Source: Boswellia sacra (lineage: Eukaryota > Streptophyta > Magnoliopsida > Sapindales > Burseraceae). Taken from it: 64,000 nucleotides of DNA. Each line of letters opens with the position of its first letter. Within the stretch, counting starts at the first letter, position 1. The notes under the pieces were generated by a model. The model saw only the letters and a list, made by a program, of their open reading frames with translations, did not search any database and was not told where the DNA came from. A program made the translations under genes and the position numbers. Positions 46,316 to 59,456 of the stretch are shown piece by piece. Location of the stretch: assembly GCA_013180625.2 (NCBI GenBank), contig SNVD02010013.1, positions 310,001 to 374,000 on the forward strand, given 5' to 3'.

Positions 46316-47401
46316 ACAAATATGTGATTCTAATCTGTTCTGTTTGGGCACCATTAGACCGATAAATTTAGGCTTGTGGATATATACGATGATAGTTTAG
46401 CTCGCACCTTAGAAATTTGATTATCACTTGCTTATGTTTCAATGCTTGATTCAAGGCATTGTGGCTTAAAATAGTGTTCCTATGAGTTCGAAAGAAACCT
46501 CTAAAATTCTGCCAAAGCCGATCACAAAAGGCTTTTTGACTAGATTGCATGACAAATCTGATTTGCCTGCTTCTTAGTCAAAATCAAGAAGAGTTAGGAA
46601 AAATCCCATGAGTAATATGAAAGAACAACTTGTTCTAATCAATGTTGCTCCAGCAGATATTGTACAGGATATTAAGAAAATCAAAGCAAAGCAATCTGTA
46701 CTTGAGAGGAAAATTGAAGGCAAAGATATTGTAGGTGAACAACCTCCTATCAAAACCAATGAAATCATGGAGGAGCATCCAAAAAAGGAACAAGATGAAC
46801 AGAGTATTGTTAGAATAGATATGATAGCAGAAAAGAAGAAGGAGAAAAAGGATGACAAGTAGAAATCTAAAGGCACTGAGTTGAAAACACACAAAGGGTG
46901 AAACTTGGCAAGAAGAAATCTACCAAGGAGCATGCTGTTGACAAGGAAATTTCTGATTAACCACTTTCAGAAGCACCAGCTCATGTTTCGCACCCTAATG
47001 AACCATTACTTGCAGAACCAGATCATGAAGAGCCAGCCCCACTTGTTTCTCCAACACAACATTCTTCACCACATGATATAAAACATTCAAATGACCTAGC
47101 TCCTGAAGTAGAGTAGCAAGTAGAGGAGATTCCGTCTGCTCTTGTAATTGAATCCCTTATGGAGACGTTGAGCAATACCAAGACCAATGTTGAAAAACTT
47201 GACAAGGCTATCTGCAAGATTATGGTAGAAGTCATTGCCTCTTCATCGGATACAACAAGAAAACAGGCTATTCGATTCGCTTCTGAGCCACCTGCTCTAT
47301 CCGCCACGGGCAAGAGGTTTAAGACCAACGCTAGCCGGTCCAAGAAAAGCCCTGGAATTTCATCTCCATCTCCTATTCACAAATCAGCCAGATTTCATTG
47401 A
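46316..47401 (+). pseudogene. Env-like ORF remnant of Sirevirus-type element 3
   Basis: Plus-strand fragments parallel the env-like frame of the element at 59457-64000: LGTIRPINLG near 46350, FDYHLLMFQCLIQGIVA near 46420, ITKGFLTRLHDKSDLPA near 46520, and a basic tail ending SPSPIHKSARFH at 47401. Stops and frame changes are frequent. This extra ORF after pol is the hallmark of env-bearing Sireviruses; its function is not established. Confidence 0.7.
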
Positions 47402-47992
47402 TTTCATATTAGTCTATGCATTTTTTCCATTTCTTTTTTTTCTTGGAACTTGTTATGAAACCAAGGGGGAGGAGAGTGGTTTTTTATTTTCTAATTTTCA
47501 TATGTGTTTATGATTATGTTTGTTTTGCTCTAAACTAATCCTTACTTGAATTCAGGGGAAGACAATAAGGATGAGTCTTTATATTTGATCTGCTTTGTGA
47601 TTTATTATATATGCTCTGATTTGTTTATTTGCAGGAACTAATTTGTTTTGTGTTTACTTTTTTGCCTACATATTTGAATTGTGTTTGATGCAATTTATTT
47701 TATTTAGCTTTTATTATGTTAATACATATAACTTTGCTTGCTAGTTATTTGATAGAATAATCAAATTAGCTCTGATTCTTTTTCTTGCAGGTTATTTGCA
47801 TTAAGTCATTTTTTTATTATAATTAATTTTATTATGTGGTTTATAACTGATAAGTCATTATTCGGTTTGGTATGGTACTTTTAGTTATGTTTGATATGTT
47901 TGTTTTCCATTGTCTTAGACTTGTTTTTACATACATATCATTGTTCACAAATAGCTTGATATTTTCATCACAAGTTGCCAAAAAAAGGAGAT
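47402..47992 (+). other. 3' noncoding tract and polypurine tract of Sirevirus-type element 3
   Basis: AT-rich, no coding sequence. It ends in ATCACAAGTTGCCAAAAAAA and GGAGAT, the conserved Sirevirus polypurine motif, immediately before the LTR at 47993. Confidence 0.65.
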
Positions 47993-48439
47993 TGTTAATG
48001 TCAAACGTGACACATTGACGTGTGCCAAGGAACATGATTATTTTGGACAAAATTGTAATTCAAATATTATGTTATATTCTTTCTTATTTTACTATTTCTA
48101 GAAGTTTATTTTAGGAAATATTTAATTCTCAGTGAATATCTCTTGTTAGATTAGGATATTATTCTAGTACCGTAGTTCACTTAGGAGTATCTTTTAGTTA
48201 TGTGCTAATTTACTTAGGAGTTTATTTATAACGCCTCCTATATTATTGATTATTATCCTATTCTTACTAATTGAGTTTGATTAAAATTCTACATGATTAT
48301 GATGAGAAAGAGCAACCAGATTTCAACTATATATATAACATTATTTCATATAACTTTTATGCAAGTGTGTGTTACGGCATTTCATGAAATATAGAAGAGA
48401 GCTTCAACGCAGAATTAGAATGTTTCTTTGATTCTGTTT

Positions 48440-48998
48440 TGTTGAGTTTTTTGGCTCATATGCAAGTGGGAGAGATCCTATATTGGTTAGGTAGTAAAGC
48501 TTGGATCTCATGTGGGCTTATAAAAGAAGCCACATGGGAGAAGTTTAAGTGTCCCAATTGAAATTCTCTTTCACCCCCCCATATTGTGTAAGCTTGATAT
48601 AAGACCTCATAGTTTAAGGGCCTTTCATTAAGGACCTTAAAGTTTGTAATATTTGCTTTTTTCTCCTTTGATTTTGGGTATTTGTAGTATTACCCAATTG
48701 TTTCAGCAATTACAGTTTGGCCCAACTATTCAAGTAATTATAGTTTGACCTAATAGTTGTGGTATTTATATTGTGACCTAAAAGTTTGTAATTCTCTTTG
48801 AAGATAGTGGAAGTTTCTTCAGCGGCGCCCGAGGACGTAGGTAACAATACCGAACCTTGTTAAATCTTGGTGTTCTTTCTATTTCTGCATGTCGGTTGAT
48901 TGGTTGTCTCTTTAGTTGCTATTATATTCAATTATCTAGTATAGTTTGTGGTTGTGCATTTGGTTGTTTTATTGGTATCACTTTTGAATTCTGCAACA
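48440..48998 (+). repeat. 5' LTR of the Tnt1-like Copia element
   Basis: 559 bp, same length as its partner at 54986-55544. Differences are scattered point changes. Confidence 0.9.
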
Positions 48999-49164
48999 AT
49001 TGGTATTAGAGCCTAAGGTTTTGGGTAGTGAATAGCTATTTCTTTGAAGCACTTACTATCATTCTGAGCTGTTGAATTTGGCTTACTAGTTATTGAATAT
49101 AATCGTTTATTTGGAGCTTGGTTATTGGTGATTTGTGTATCGAGCTTATTTGTGAGAGGTAGTG

Positions 49165-52100
49165 ATGACATCATCGTCAACTATACCAGAGAAGACAGTG
49201 ACTATGACAAATGTAAAAATAGATGTTGAAAAATTTGATGGTCGAAAAAATTTCGGCTTATGGTAGAGTGAGGTGTTAGACGGGTTGTATCAGTAAGATT
49301 TGGATATTGTTTGGAAGAAACAAAACCAGAAGATATCAGTGGAAGAGATTGGGATAGGCTGAATATAAAAGCTTGTGGGTTGATTCGCTCTTGCTTGTGT
49401 AGAGAACAGAAGTATCCGTTCACAAAAGAGACTTCTGCAAGCAAATTGTGGAAGGCGCTAGAAAACAAATATATGAAGAAAAGCAGCGAGAATCGGCTGT
49501 ATCTATTGAAGAGATTGTTCTGTCTTTAGTTAAAAATAGGTACGAGCATCAGTTCTCATATTGATGAGTTTAATAAGTTAATTTCTGATTTATTAAACTT
49601 AGATGAAACCTTCAAAGATGAACGTAAGGCTATGCTATTGATTGGCTCACTTATAGATGAATTAGATCATTTGTGCATTACTCTTATCCATGGGAAAGAT
49701 AAACTGTCTTTTGAAGAAGTTTGTTCTACTTTGTTGAACTATGAAATTCGTAAGAAAGACCAAAGAGAACATAGGGATGAGTCAGTAGATACATTGACAG
49801 TGAGAGGGCGTAGTCAAAGTAGAAAACCAGAAAAAAGGGGAAAATCTTTGTCGAGGGGTAGATTAGGAAAAGATGAGTGTGCCTTTTATCGTGAGAAAGG
49901 GCATTGGAAGAAAGATTGTCCAAAGTTGAAAAAGAAAGATAAGGGCAAGGCTATTTCTAATGCATGTGTTATTGAGCGTGAGGATGATAATGATTCAGAT
50001 ATATGTCTTGTTGGTCACCCATCCACTTCTGGTTCTGATGAGTGGATTATGGATTCGGGTTATACTTATCATATGTGTCCACATAGGGAATGGCTCTTTC
50101 AGTTTGAAGAGCTTGATTGTGGAGTTGTGTATATAGGCAATGACGATATTTGCATACTGTTAGGATAGGTTCGATCCAATTGAGGAATCATGATGGACTA
50201 ACTAGAGTTCTAATAGATGTTTGGTATGTACCGAAGTTGAAAAAGAATCTCATCTCTTTGGGAGCCTTGGAATCTAAAGGCTGTGTTGTATCTATTCGAG
50301 ATGGTATTCTGAGGGTTATTTTAGGCATTCTTGTGTTATTGAAAGGCACTAGAAGGAACAACTTGTATTACTATAATGGTAGTACAGTTATTGGATCAGC
50401 GGCTATGGTTTTTGATAATGATACAAATTCAAAGATCACTAGACTGTGGCATATGCGTTTGGGACATGTAGGTGAGAAATCCTTATTCAGTTTGGTGAAA
50501 CGAGGCTTATTGAAAGGTGCAAAGACCTGCAAGCTGGATTTTGTGAGCATTGTGTTCTGGGAAAGTAGAAGAGAGTGAAATTTGGCACCGCCATTCATAA
50601 TACCAAGAGTATTCTTGATTATGTTCACTCAGATGTGTGGGGACCTACCAAAACCGCATCAATGGGAGGTAGGCACTACTTTGTTACTTTTGTTGATGAC
50701 TTTTCCAAAAGAACTTGGGTGTACTGTTTGAAATCAGAAGATGATGTACTTAGTGCTTCCCTTAAGTGGAAAAAGATGATTGAGACACAAACTGACAAGA
50801 AGATCAAGCATCTCAGAAAAGATAATGGTGGTGAGTATTGCAGTGATCAGTTTCTAAAATTGTGTTGAGATTAAGGTATTGTACGTCATTTTACTGTTAG
50901 AGTTACACCACAGCAAAATGGGGTGGTAGAATGCATGAATCGAACATTACTAGAGAAAGTTCAATGTATGTTGTCCAATGCTGGGTTGGGCAAAGAATTT
51001 TGGGCTTTGGCTGTGACTTATGCATGTCATCTCATTAATCGTCTGCCTTTAGTTGCTATTGGTGATAGAACTCCATTAGAGGTATGGTCTGGACAACTTG
51101 TTTTTGATTATGATTCTTTACATGTTTTTGGTTCCACTGCATATTATCATGCGAAAGAATCTAAGCTGGATCCTAGAGTCAAGAAAGCGATTTTCTTAGG
51201 GTTTGCTTTAGGAGCAAAAGGATATCGTCTTTAGTGCCCTAATTCGAGGAAGAGTGTATCCAGTCGAGATGTGACATTTGATGAGTCTTCAATGTTGAAG
51301 AAATTAGAAAAGCAGACAACGGTGAATGTTACTCCACAGCAGGTAGAGCATACTCAGCAGCAGGTGGAGTTTGAAACGACAACATTGAACCTAGTTAGAT
51401 TTGTTGAGACAGATGATGGTACTCCTATGACAGAGGAGGATTTGGGAGATGATGGAGAGGGTTCTACTCAGGAACCTCAATAGCAACAAGAATCTATTGC
51501 AGTTAATAGGCCAAGACGTGAGATTCGCAGACCTGCTTGATTTGCTGATATGGTGGCCTATGCACTTCTAATTATAGATGATGATGTTCCTTCCATTTAT
51601 AAAGAGGCAGTCAAATGTTCTGAAGTTGATCAGTGAAAGATAGCTATGAGCGAAGAGATGCAATCTCTTTAAAAGAATGAAACTTGGGAGCTAGCTCAAT
51701 TACTAAAGGGTAAAAAGGTAATTGGGTGCAAATGGATATATGCAAAGAAAGATGGATTTCCTGACAAGAATGATGTCTGCTACAAGGCAAGGTTGGTAGC
51801 TAAAGGCTATACTCAGAGGGAAGGAATTGACTACAATGAGATATTTTCTCCAGTTGTGAAACATTCTTCCATTAGAATTCTTTGGCCTTGGTAGCTTAGA
51901 TGAATATGGAACTAGTTCAACTTGATGTAAAAGCTGCATTTTTACATGGTGGCTTGGAAGAGAAAATCTATATGACTCAGCCAAAGGGATTCAAAGTTGC
52001 TAATAAGAAAAATTTGGTGTGCAAACTGAAAAGATCGCTTTATGGTTTAAAGCAATCTCCAAGGCAGTGGTACAAGCAATTTGATTGGTTTATAATGGGT

Positions 52101-54884
52101 CAGAGGTAGACAAGAAGCAAATTTTATAATTGTGTGCATTATCAGAGGCTACGTGATGGTTCTTTCATTTATCTACTCTTGTATGTTGATGATATGTTGA
52201 TAGCTTTGACGAATGTATTGACCCAGGTATGGCAACCCAAGAGGGGGTGAATTGGGTTTTTATTTATCAAAACGGATTTGTAAAACTTTTCTTGAAAGAT
52301 CAAAATTAGTTTACTCTTTCTTTGAGAATGAAGGTGAAAAAGATGAAATTAGAAGTTATAAAAAATGTAATCAAGAGAATAACAATAATTAACAATCACA
52401 AGTACAAGTAAATATAAAGAGAATAGGGATAGAGAGAGTGCAAACTCGATGTACGTGGTTCGGCAAACCTTGCCTACGTCTACGGGCTCTTAGCTCCACG
52501 AGCTAAGCTTTCCACTAAGTTGTAGAAATCTTTACAACTTGCTTGATGAACAACCTCACCAAGACTTTTTTTTCCAACTCTTGATAACACCACACCAAGA
52601 GTTCTTCTTGATGAACAACCTCACCAAGGCAACTTCCTTCAACTCTTGATAACACCACACCAAGAGTTCTTCTTGATGAACAACCTCACCAAGGAAAGAG
52701 TTCTCTCAAGAAAAACTTTTATCCTTTACAAGAAGATCTCACTCTTACCACAATATTAGAACAAAGATAATTTTTACAACAAAAGTATAACTCTCTTCAA
52801 AGAGTAGATAAAGAATATAAAAGCTCTCTAGACTTGATATTTCTCTTGTTTTTATTGCTTGATAAAATGCTTCTCTTGCTCTTGTCTTGCTGAATGCATG
52901 CATGGGAGAAGGGTTCCTTTTATAGGCAAATGGGATGAACTTAATCAAATGAAGACACCAACTCCAAATTTTCTGCCCACCATAAAAACCATAATCTTGT
53001 CTGCCATTTTTGTCAATGTTCTGTTTGAAATTTGAAAATCTGTAAAACATAAAAGATCTTCACAATTGAATAATATTTTCAACGCATCAAGAACCAAGTC
53101 ATTTCAATATTTGTAGCTCAAGATATGGCCAAAACACCATTCGGTGCTCATGTGACTTGATTTTTCTTCCTTGTGTCACTCCACCGAATTGAGTGATAAT
53201 TCTATCAGCCTTCCATTTGAAATTTGAATTTCTTTAAAACATAAAAGATCTACATATTTGAATTATATTTCCAAAACATTAAAAATCAAAGTATTTAGAA
53301 ATTTCTATCTCAAGATATGGATAAAACATCATTCGGTGCTCATATGAGTTGATTTTTCTTCTCTGTGTCAGTCCACTAAATTACATGTCAATTATGTCGA
53401 CCTTCCATTTGAAATTTAAATTTCTTCAAAACATAATAAATGTGAATTATTAAGTCCTCTTTCCAATGCCATAAGAATCAAGTCATTTTGATATTTCTAT
53501 CTTAAGATATGTCCAAAAGAGTATTCGGTGCTCATGTTAGTTGCTTCCATTTTTCTTTCAACTTGCATGATGATTTGGACAACCTTGCATTTGAAATTTG
53601 AATTTATTTAAAACATATGAAATGTTATAATTTGAGTAAGCTTTCCAAAGGCTCAAGAATCATATCATTTGGACATCTATAGAGATATATATGACCAATT
53701 GATTAAACATTGCTCATGTGTCACATTCCTTAAGTTAAACCTTGTTCTTAAACTTTGGTGCCTTTAACATGTAGTCTTCTCCTTAGCTTCAACACTTCAT
53801 TTTAATAAGCCTCTTCTTGATTTTATAATTATTTCAATGATTTTACTCTTGCACATAAATAAACATGTTAGTAAATCTCAATTAATCAATGTGTATTGTT
53901 ATCATCAAAATTATCATGTAGCCTTAGGGCTAACAGAATGTCGAAGAAATTGCAAAGTTTAAGACTCAGTTAAATCAAGAGTTTGAGATGAAAGATTTAG
54001 GTAAAGCTAAGAAGATATTAGGTATGGAGATTAATAGAGATAGAGGGAGAAGCAAGATTTGTTTGACGCATAAGTAGTATCTGAAGAAGGTATTACAGCA
54101 GTTTGGCATTACAGAGCAGTCAAAACCTGTAAGTACCCCACTTGCTCCTCATATGAAACTCAGTGCATCTTTATCTCCTAGTACAGATGAGGAATGCAAG
54201 TATATGTCTCGATTTCCATATGCTAATGCAGTTGGTAGCCTGATGTATGCTATGGTGTATACAAGACCCGACATTTCACATGTAGTTAGAGTTGTGAGCA
54301 GGTACATGCATGATCCTGGTAAAGGACATTTGCAAGCAATTAAATGAATTCTACGGTATTTGCTGAAAACTGTAGTTGTTGGCTTAGTCTTTGATAGGGA
54401 TAATACGTATGATCAGTATGCTATTGGTTATGTTGATTCTGATTATGCTGGTGATTTGGATAAACGTCGATCGACAACCGGTTATGTGTTTACTCTTGCA
54501 AAAGCACTAGTGAGTTGGAAGTTTACTTTACAGTCTCCAGTGGCTTTCTCTACTACAGAGGCAGAGTATATGGCAATGATAGAGGCTGTGAAAAAAGTTA
54601 TTTATTTACAGGGATTGCTAGATGAATTGAAAATTGGGCAGAAGAAGATCACTCTTCATTCTGATAGTCAGAGTGCTATCCATTTAGCGAAGAATCTAGC
54701 GTTCCATGTTCGTACGAAGCATATTAATGTTCGGTATCATTTTGTGCGGGAGATTATTGATAATGGGAGAATCTTACTTTAGAAGATTGAGACTACCGAG
54801 AATACTGCAGATATGTTGACTAAGGTTGTGACAGCAATCAAGTTCAGTCATTGTTTGGACTTGATCAACATTGTGCGAGTTTAA
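49165..54884 (+). pseudogene. Copia gag-pol polyprotein, broken and interrupted
   Basis: Starts MTSSSTIPEK at 49165. The gag knuckle is degraded (CAFYREKGHWKKDC, second Cys to Tyr). Protease WIMDSG is at 50041; integrase core elements HSDVWGP, RKDNGGEY and QQNGVVE lie in 50600-50940. RT begins QLDVKAAFLHG near 51920 and reaches LLYVDDMLIAL at 52170-52210, where a solo LTR interrupts it. RT resumes as EIAKFKTQLNQEFEMKDLG at 53942. RNase H (GYVDSDYAGD, KHINVRYHFVRE) ends near 54884. Stops occur roughly every few hundred bases. Confidence 0.88.
52216..53935. mobile_element. Solo LTR (copy B) inside the Copia RT
   Basis: Flanked by GAATG (52211-52215 and 53936-53940). It matches copy A at 4552-5796 but is 475 bp longer, mainly because it holds more units of two internal tandem repeats: about 66-bp units (CTTGATGAACAACCTCACC near 52540, 52606 and 52671) and about 190-bp units (ATTCGGTGCTCATG near 53139, 53331 and 53523). 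Its start reads TATTGACCC where copy A has TGTTGAGCC. Confidence 0.82.
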
Positions 54885-54985
54885 CTGGGCCATTAGGTGC
54901 ATTTGGAGGCGTTACAATTGTGATAGAAAATATGAAAAAAAGAAGAAATTTGTGGTGAACCGACATATTCGCCAAGGTGGAGATT

Positions 54986-55544
54986 TGTTAAGTTTTTTGG
55001 CTCATATGTAAGTGGGAGAGATCCCACATTGGTTAAGTAGTAAAGCTTGGGTCTCATGTGGGCTTATAAAAGAAGCCATATGAGAGATGTTTAAGTGTCC
55101 GAATTGAAATTCTCCTTCACCCCCCATATTGTATAAGGTCTCATATAAGACCTCATAGTTTAAGGGCCTTTCATTAAGGACCTTAAAGTTTGTAATATTT
55201 GTTTTTTTCCTCTTTGATTTTGGGTATTTATAGTATTACCCAATTGTTTGGGTAATTACAGTTTGGCTCAACTATTCGGGTAATTATGTTTGACCCAATA
55301 GTTGTGGTATGTGTATTATGACCCAAAAGTTTGTAATTATCTTTGAAGATACTGAAAGTTTCTTCAGCGGTGCCCAATGACATAGGTAACAATACCGAAT
55401 CTCGTTAAATCTTGGTGTTCTTTCTATTTCTGTATTGTTGGTTGATTGGTTGCCTCTTTAGTTGCTATTATATTCAATTATCTGACATAGTTTGTGGTTG
55501 TGCATTTGGTTGTTTTATTGGTATCGCTTTCGAATTCTGCAACA
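54986..55544 (+). repeat. 3' LTR of the Tnt1-like Copia element
   Basis: Direct repeat of 48440-48998, preceded by the polypurine tract and followed by TGTTT. Confidence 0.9.
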
Positions 55545-55984
55545 TGTTTTATGAGTGATTTATTCATATATGAGAGGTTGTGACCATGCATGAATTTTGT
55601 TTATGTTTGTTTGAGTTAGTATTCACTTAAGAGACTTGCGAGTTAAGTATTTATGTAATTCAGTGTCAGTCATGGGTATTATCTTTTCTTAACAGTGTGT
55701 TGTTAAGTTGTCAGTAATAGAGAGTAAGCAATGTCACTAGAGTTTAAGATTTTGGAGGAATTTTGTTTTACAAAGATTAGGTCAGTGTGTGAGAGTGAGT
55801 CAACATTATAAACGCACCTAAAGATTGTATAACAAGAACTTAGTGAATTATAGCTCTAAGTTGTCCATGGACGTATATTTTTATAACCGAACCACGTAAA
55901 TCCTCCTGTGCCATTTTATATTACAGTTTACTATTATATTATGTATAACTAACCATACTTTCATATCTCACAGTTTACTTACTC

Positions 55985-56560
55985 GATGAATGGGCTGACT
56001 TCATCACAATTAAATAATACATTTCTATAGGCTTGTTCACGAACATATGGATCTTAGAATATAAACTATTGTTTCTTTTTTGCAAAGCCAACAATTGAGA
56101 GTACTGACAATCCTTTTTTAATTGCTTCATGTTTTTTTTCATTGCTCTCATCATTTCTTGATGGTTGATTGAATCTTGTTTCTATACTAAACAATTATCA
56201 AGAGCAAAATCTCAAGCATTCTCTAGCCAAATACCCTTCTGCTATAGAACCCTCTGGATGACATTTGTTTCGTACATATGACTTCAAGGTATGCAAATAT
56301 CTATTAAATATAAAAGATACATTTCATTAGTATGTATGATTAGCAAATAAATTTCAATTTGAAAGCATAAGACAATAACAAGTTCCTTTCAACCAAGTAC
56401 ATCCATCGACATTGTACAGGTCTAGCAATCCTGGCCTCATCTGCTAGATGAATTAGCAAGTGCACCATAATATCAAAAAATGATAGTGGAAATATTTGTT
56501 CAAGATAACAAAGTATAGCAGGGCGATATGAGATTGGAGTTAAGCAAACTCTTTTGTTGT
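55985..56560 (-). pseudogene. CACTA transposase (TNP2, DUF4218) remnant
   Basis: Minus-strand blocks in the order of the family: FFDIMVHLLIHLADEARIA to PVQCRWMY (about 56510-56395), then after an apparent intron YLHTLKSYVRNKCHPEGS and IAEGYLARECLRFCS (about 56310-56200), and YVREQAYRNVLFNCDEV followed by SPFIE (about 56050-55990). These match the C-terminal half of En/Spm-type transposases. The rest of the gene and the CACTA termini are not visible, and the left end abuts the Sirevirus LTR. Confidence 0.75.
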
Positions 56561-56624
56561 GTCAACTTTAGTACATAGCTCTTTAAAGAAATTGCTTAAT
56601 TAAACCAACACAAACCTAACCTTT

Positions 56625-59456
56625 TGTCACACCCCGCACCCGATATAGTAATATTGTAGCGGAAAAGAGCTTGCAAAGAGAACACAGTCGTCGCTATGCC
56701 GAAATCCTCCCTTAATCTTTAACTAATCGTATACCTGAGATACACAACAGACTAGTGAGTATGAAACTCAGTAAGCAGCTAGAATTATAAAAATTGGCGT
56801 AACACTCAAAATAAAACAATTAATGGCGATAACCATTTTAGAATATGAGTACTATTCAATACTTATTCCATAAATCACTGATTATTGTTCATTTCTTGGT
56901 ATATAAGCCACTAGTGCCCTACTAAAAAAGTCATAAAATTGATTTCACAGATCAAGGATCGTACCTCTGCACAAGGGAACTGGCACGACGGTGCCAAGTT
57001 TCTGATTTCCAATCCGTTGCAAATTTTAGTTTTGCGCTCCTGTGCTAAGGGAGGGGCACGTATGTGCCAACTCTCTATTCTCTCTTACTTGAGTCAGTGC
57101 AAGTGGTGCTCCAGCGTGAAAGGTATGGCGCAGTGATGCCAATTCTCTGCCTATATCTCTTTAGATCCGTTAAAGATGCACTCCTACACCATTTAATTGT
57201 GCTCTTGTGCCAACCCTGTATCATTGGCAATTTCCTAGACCAATTACTCTCTTATCCAGTCACATTTCTAATTCCATAAATATCTGTCTATGGGTAATCA
57301 AGCATAGCTTTTCCATGTCAAAGCTCATCACATATACCCATACATACATCCATTTATATACACAGGTCTCATTTATAAATAAGCTTTCCACAAGTTTATC
57401 ACATCCTTATGTGCTCCCATAAACACATCAATTATTCACACATGAGTTTTCATAAGCTAGCTACATTGTTCATATGGATATCCATTTTACATAATTTCGG
57501 AAGCTTCCACAGTACAGTCACAGATACTTAGGAACAATGCTCTCTAATCAAGGTAGGACTTATCTATCACAGTCAGATCACATATGTGGGCCTATATCAC
57601 ATAGCCACCTATTGGTGGCATCCGTAGGCAAGGCATTATCGCAGTGAGTATTTCTCACATTCTTACATTGCACGAATCTGCCATCACCCAAAGGTGACAG
57701 CTACATAGTCCTGCTGGACTCTTTCCTGCCACACAGAATAGTATATATACACAGAGATGCCTACATTTGAAATAATTCGAGGCTAGTCTGACAATCCGGG
57801 CGATACCGAGCCCATGCTATCGAATCCTATGTAGGGAAACACATGGTCCAGACCTCCCTTCAAGCTATGAGAGCTAAACATCCTAAGTTGTGGCATACCA
57901 CTCACATTTCAGTTTTCACATTCAGACACATAAGTGAAGCTCTATATTAAGCTTTCACTCACATATCATATTTCACATTTTAGTCACATAAATCAAGCTC
58001 TATGTCAAGCTTCTAACCCAATCACAACATATCACAATTCATTCACCATAATGCTAGCATTTAATGGTATCACATTTCACATTTGACATTCAATATATTC
58101 CCATGGGCTTGGCATGTAATTTCAAATTCATAACATATCACGCAGTAATGCATGCCTTCGCACATCACAGGTATTGCAGTTCACTTTCATAATTGAGGTT
58201 CCACGTAGGCTTCTTATGAATCACATATATATTCACAAATACAATAAGCCTACATATCTCATGTACGCATATGGATGTGCAAAATCCACACATTAGCATC
58301 ATTTTTACACACATAGAACCCCAATGACATCTTTATTCGTGCCAACACTTTCCATTAATCTTTGATGTATTTCAATCATATCGTTGCACAACTATTTCCA
58401 TGCATAACTGATCTCATTCATTTTTCACTCATACATATTCATGAAACTCTAATACACATGGTATTTCATAGACGTTCATTTGTCATGCCATCTCACAGGA
58501 GGAATTAGTATCCTAGAACGTTTGACATGTATTTCATTCTTCATATACACAAATGGTTTCGTTGGCAACGTTATTCAAGCCATATCACAACAAATTCACA
58601 TATATGAGGGCACATTCAAATTTCTATATCTCACACATAGAAGTTACACCAACATGTAAATCACATACACATCAAATTGTGTGAAATCACACGTTTCATC
58701 AATCACTATAAAACCCAATCAAATCATTTCCCATATCAGGGTCCAGGTATTCATGGCCCAATCCACATTCCATCAACACGTTTCGCATATATTCACAAAC
58801 ACAATCATTAAACACATTTCATTAAGAGTTAATATCTATTGTGTCCTTAGAAGGGTCTAGCTACTTACCTGATTAGCCTCACCTCTTAATTTTGTTGTCC
58901 TGTATATCTTGACATGCAGTTGTTTAAAGTTCACCTCTTCTTCTTCTCCTTCCTCTCTCATAACCATTGCCATAGTCATGACACACTGATCAGTGTCCAT
59001 TTAGAAAGAATTAAACCCTTTATAGGTTAACAACAGTTCAACTAATCAATAAAATCATTTATTAAACTCTATCACACACACATATTGGTTGGATTATTAT
59101 AATAAGGGGTTATTCATTTCCAATCATCACCAAACTTCATGGAACTCAAATAGACATACATATTATAGTCCATGAATTTTGTTCAGTCAAAATAAGGTCA
59201 TATACCCCTTGAAAATCCTTAATTTCATTCACATAGCAAATCTGTCTACAGACCTCTCAACTGAACAATACAACTTTGAAGAATTTTATAAAATTATACA
59301 ATAATCAACTCTCTACCAAAATTTCCTGTATAGAACTAGACACATATAAGAGTCATTTCACCAAAAATCATGATTTTCTAAGGAGATTAAGTCAGTCAAA
59401 TGAAATTTCCTCCATATGCTATGTTCTGGAAATTGTCATTCACAATTTGTTAAGTC
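56625..59456. other. LTR-like noncoding tract, element type uncertain
   Basis: Starts at TGTCACACCCCGCACCCG, a typical beginning of plant Gypsy LTRs. The following 2 kb is noncoding, with many CACATTTCACATT-type strings and a 72-bp tandem array. I could not find its other end or a target duplication. 58900-59456 is AT-rich with no gene seen. Confidence 0.4.
56965..57252. repeat. Four degenerate 72-bp tandem repeats
   Basis: Units start CTCTGCACAAGG (56965), CTCCTGTGCTAAGG (57037), CTCCAGCGTGAAAGG (57109) and CTCCTACACC (57181), each exactly 72 bases apart. The first two contain a small GGCAC...GTGCC hairpin. Confidence 0.7.

Larger units (their letters stand above)
48440..55544 (+). mobile_element. 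Tnt1-like Copia retrotransposon, nested in a Sirevirus LTR
   Basis: Two 559-bp LTRs (48440-48998 and 54986-55544) have ends TGTT...CAACA. TGTTT flanks the element (48435-48439 and 55545-55549). The primer site TTGGTATTAGAGCC starts at 49000, and the polypurine stretch AAGGTGGAGATTT precedes the 3' LTR. Interior order is gag, protease, integrase, RT, RNase H, on the plus strand. Stops and frameshifts throughout, plus a 1.7-kb solo LTR inside RT, make it inactive. Confidence 0.9.
47993..55963 (+). mobile_element. 3' LTR of Sirevirus-type element 3, split by a Copia insertion
   Basis: 47993-48439 and 55550-55963 are the two halves of one LTR of about 861 bp, close to the 855-906 bp of the related LTRs here. 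The right half contains the reverse complement of the shared motif (GAACCACGTAAATCC near 55890). The 5' part of the element is not present in the window. The right border is taken at CTTTCA, by comparison with the other LTRs. Confidence 0.75.
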
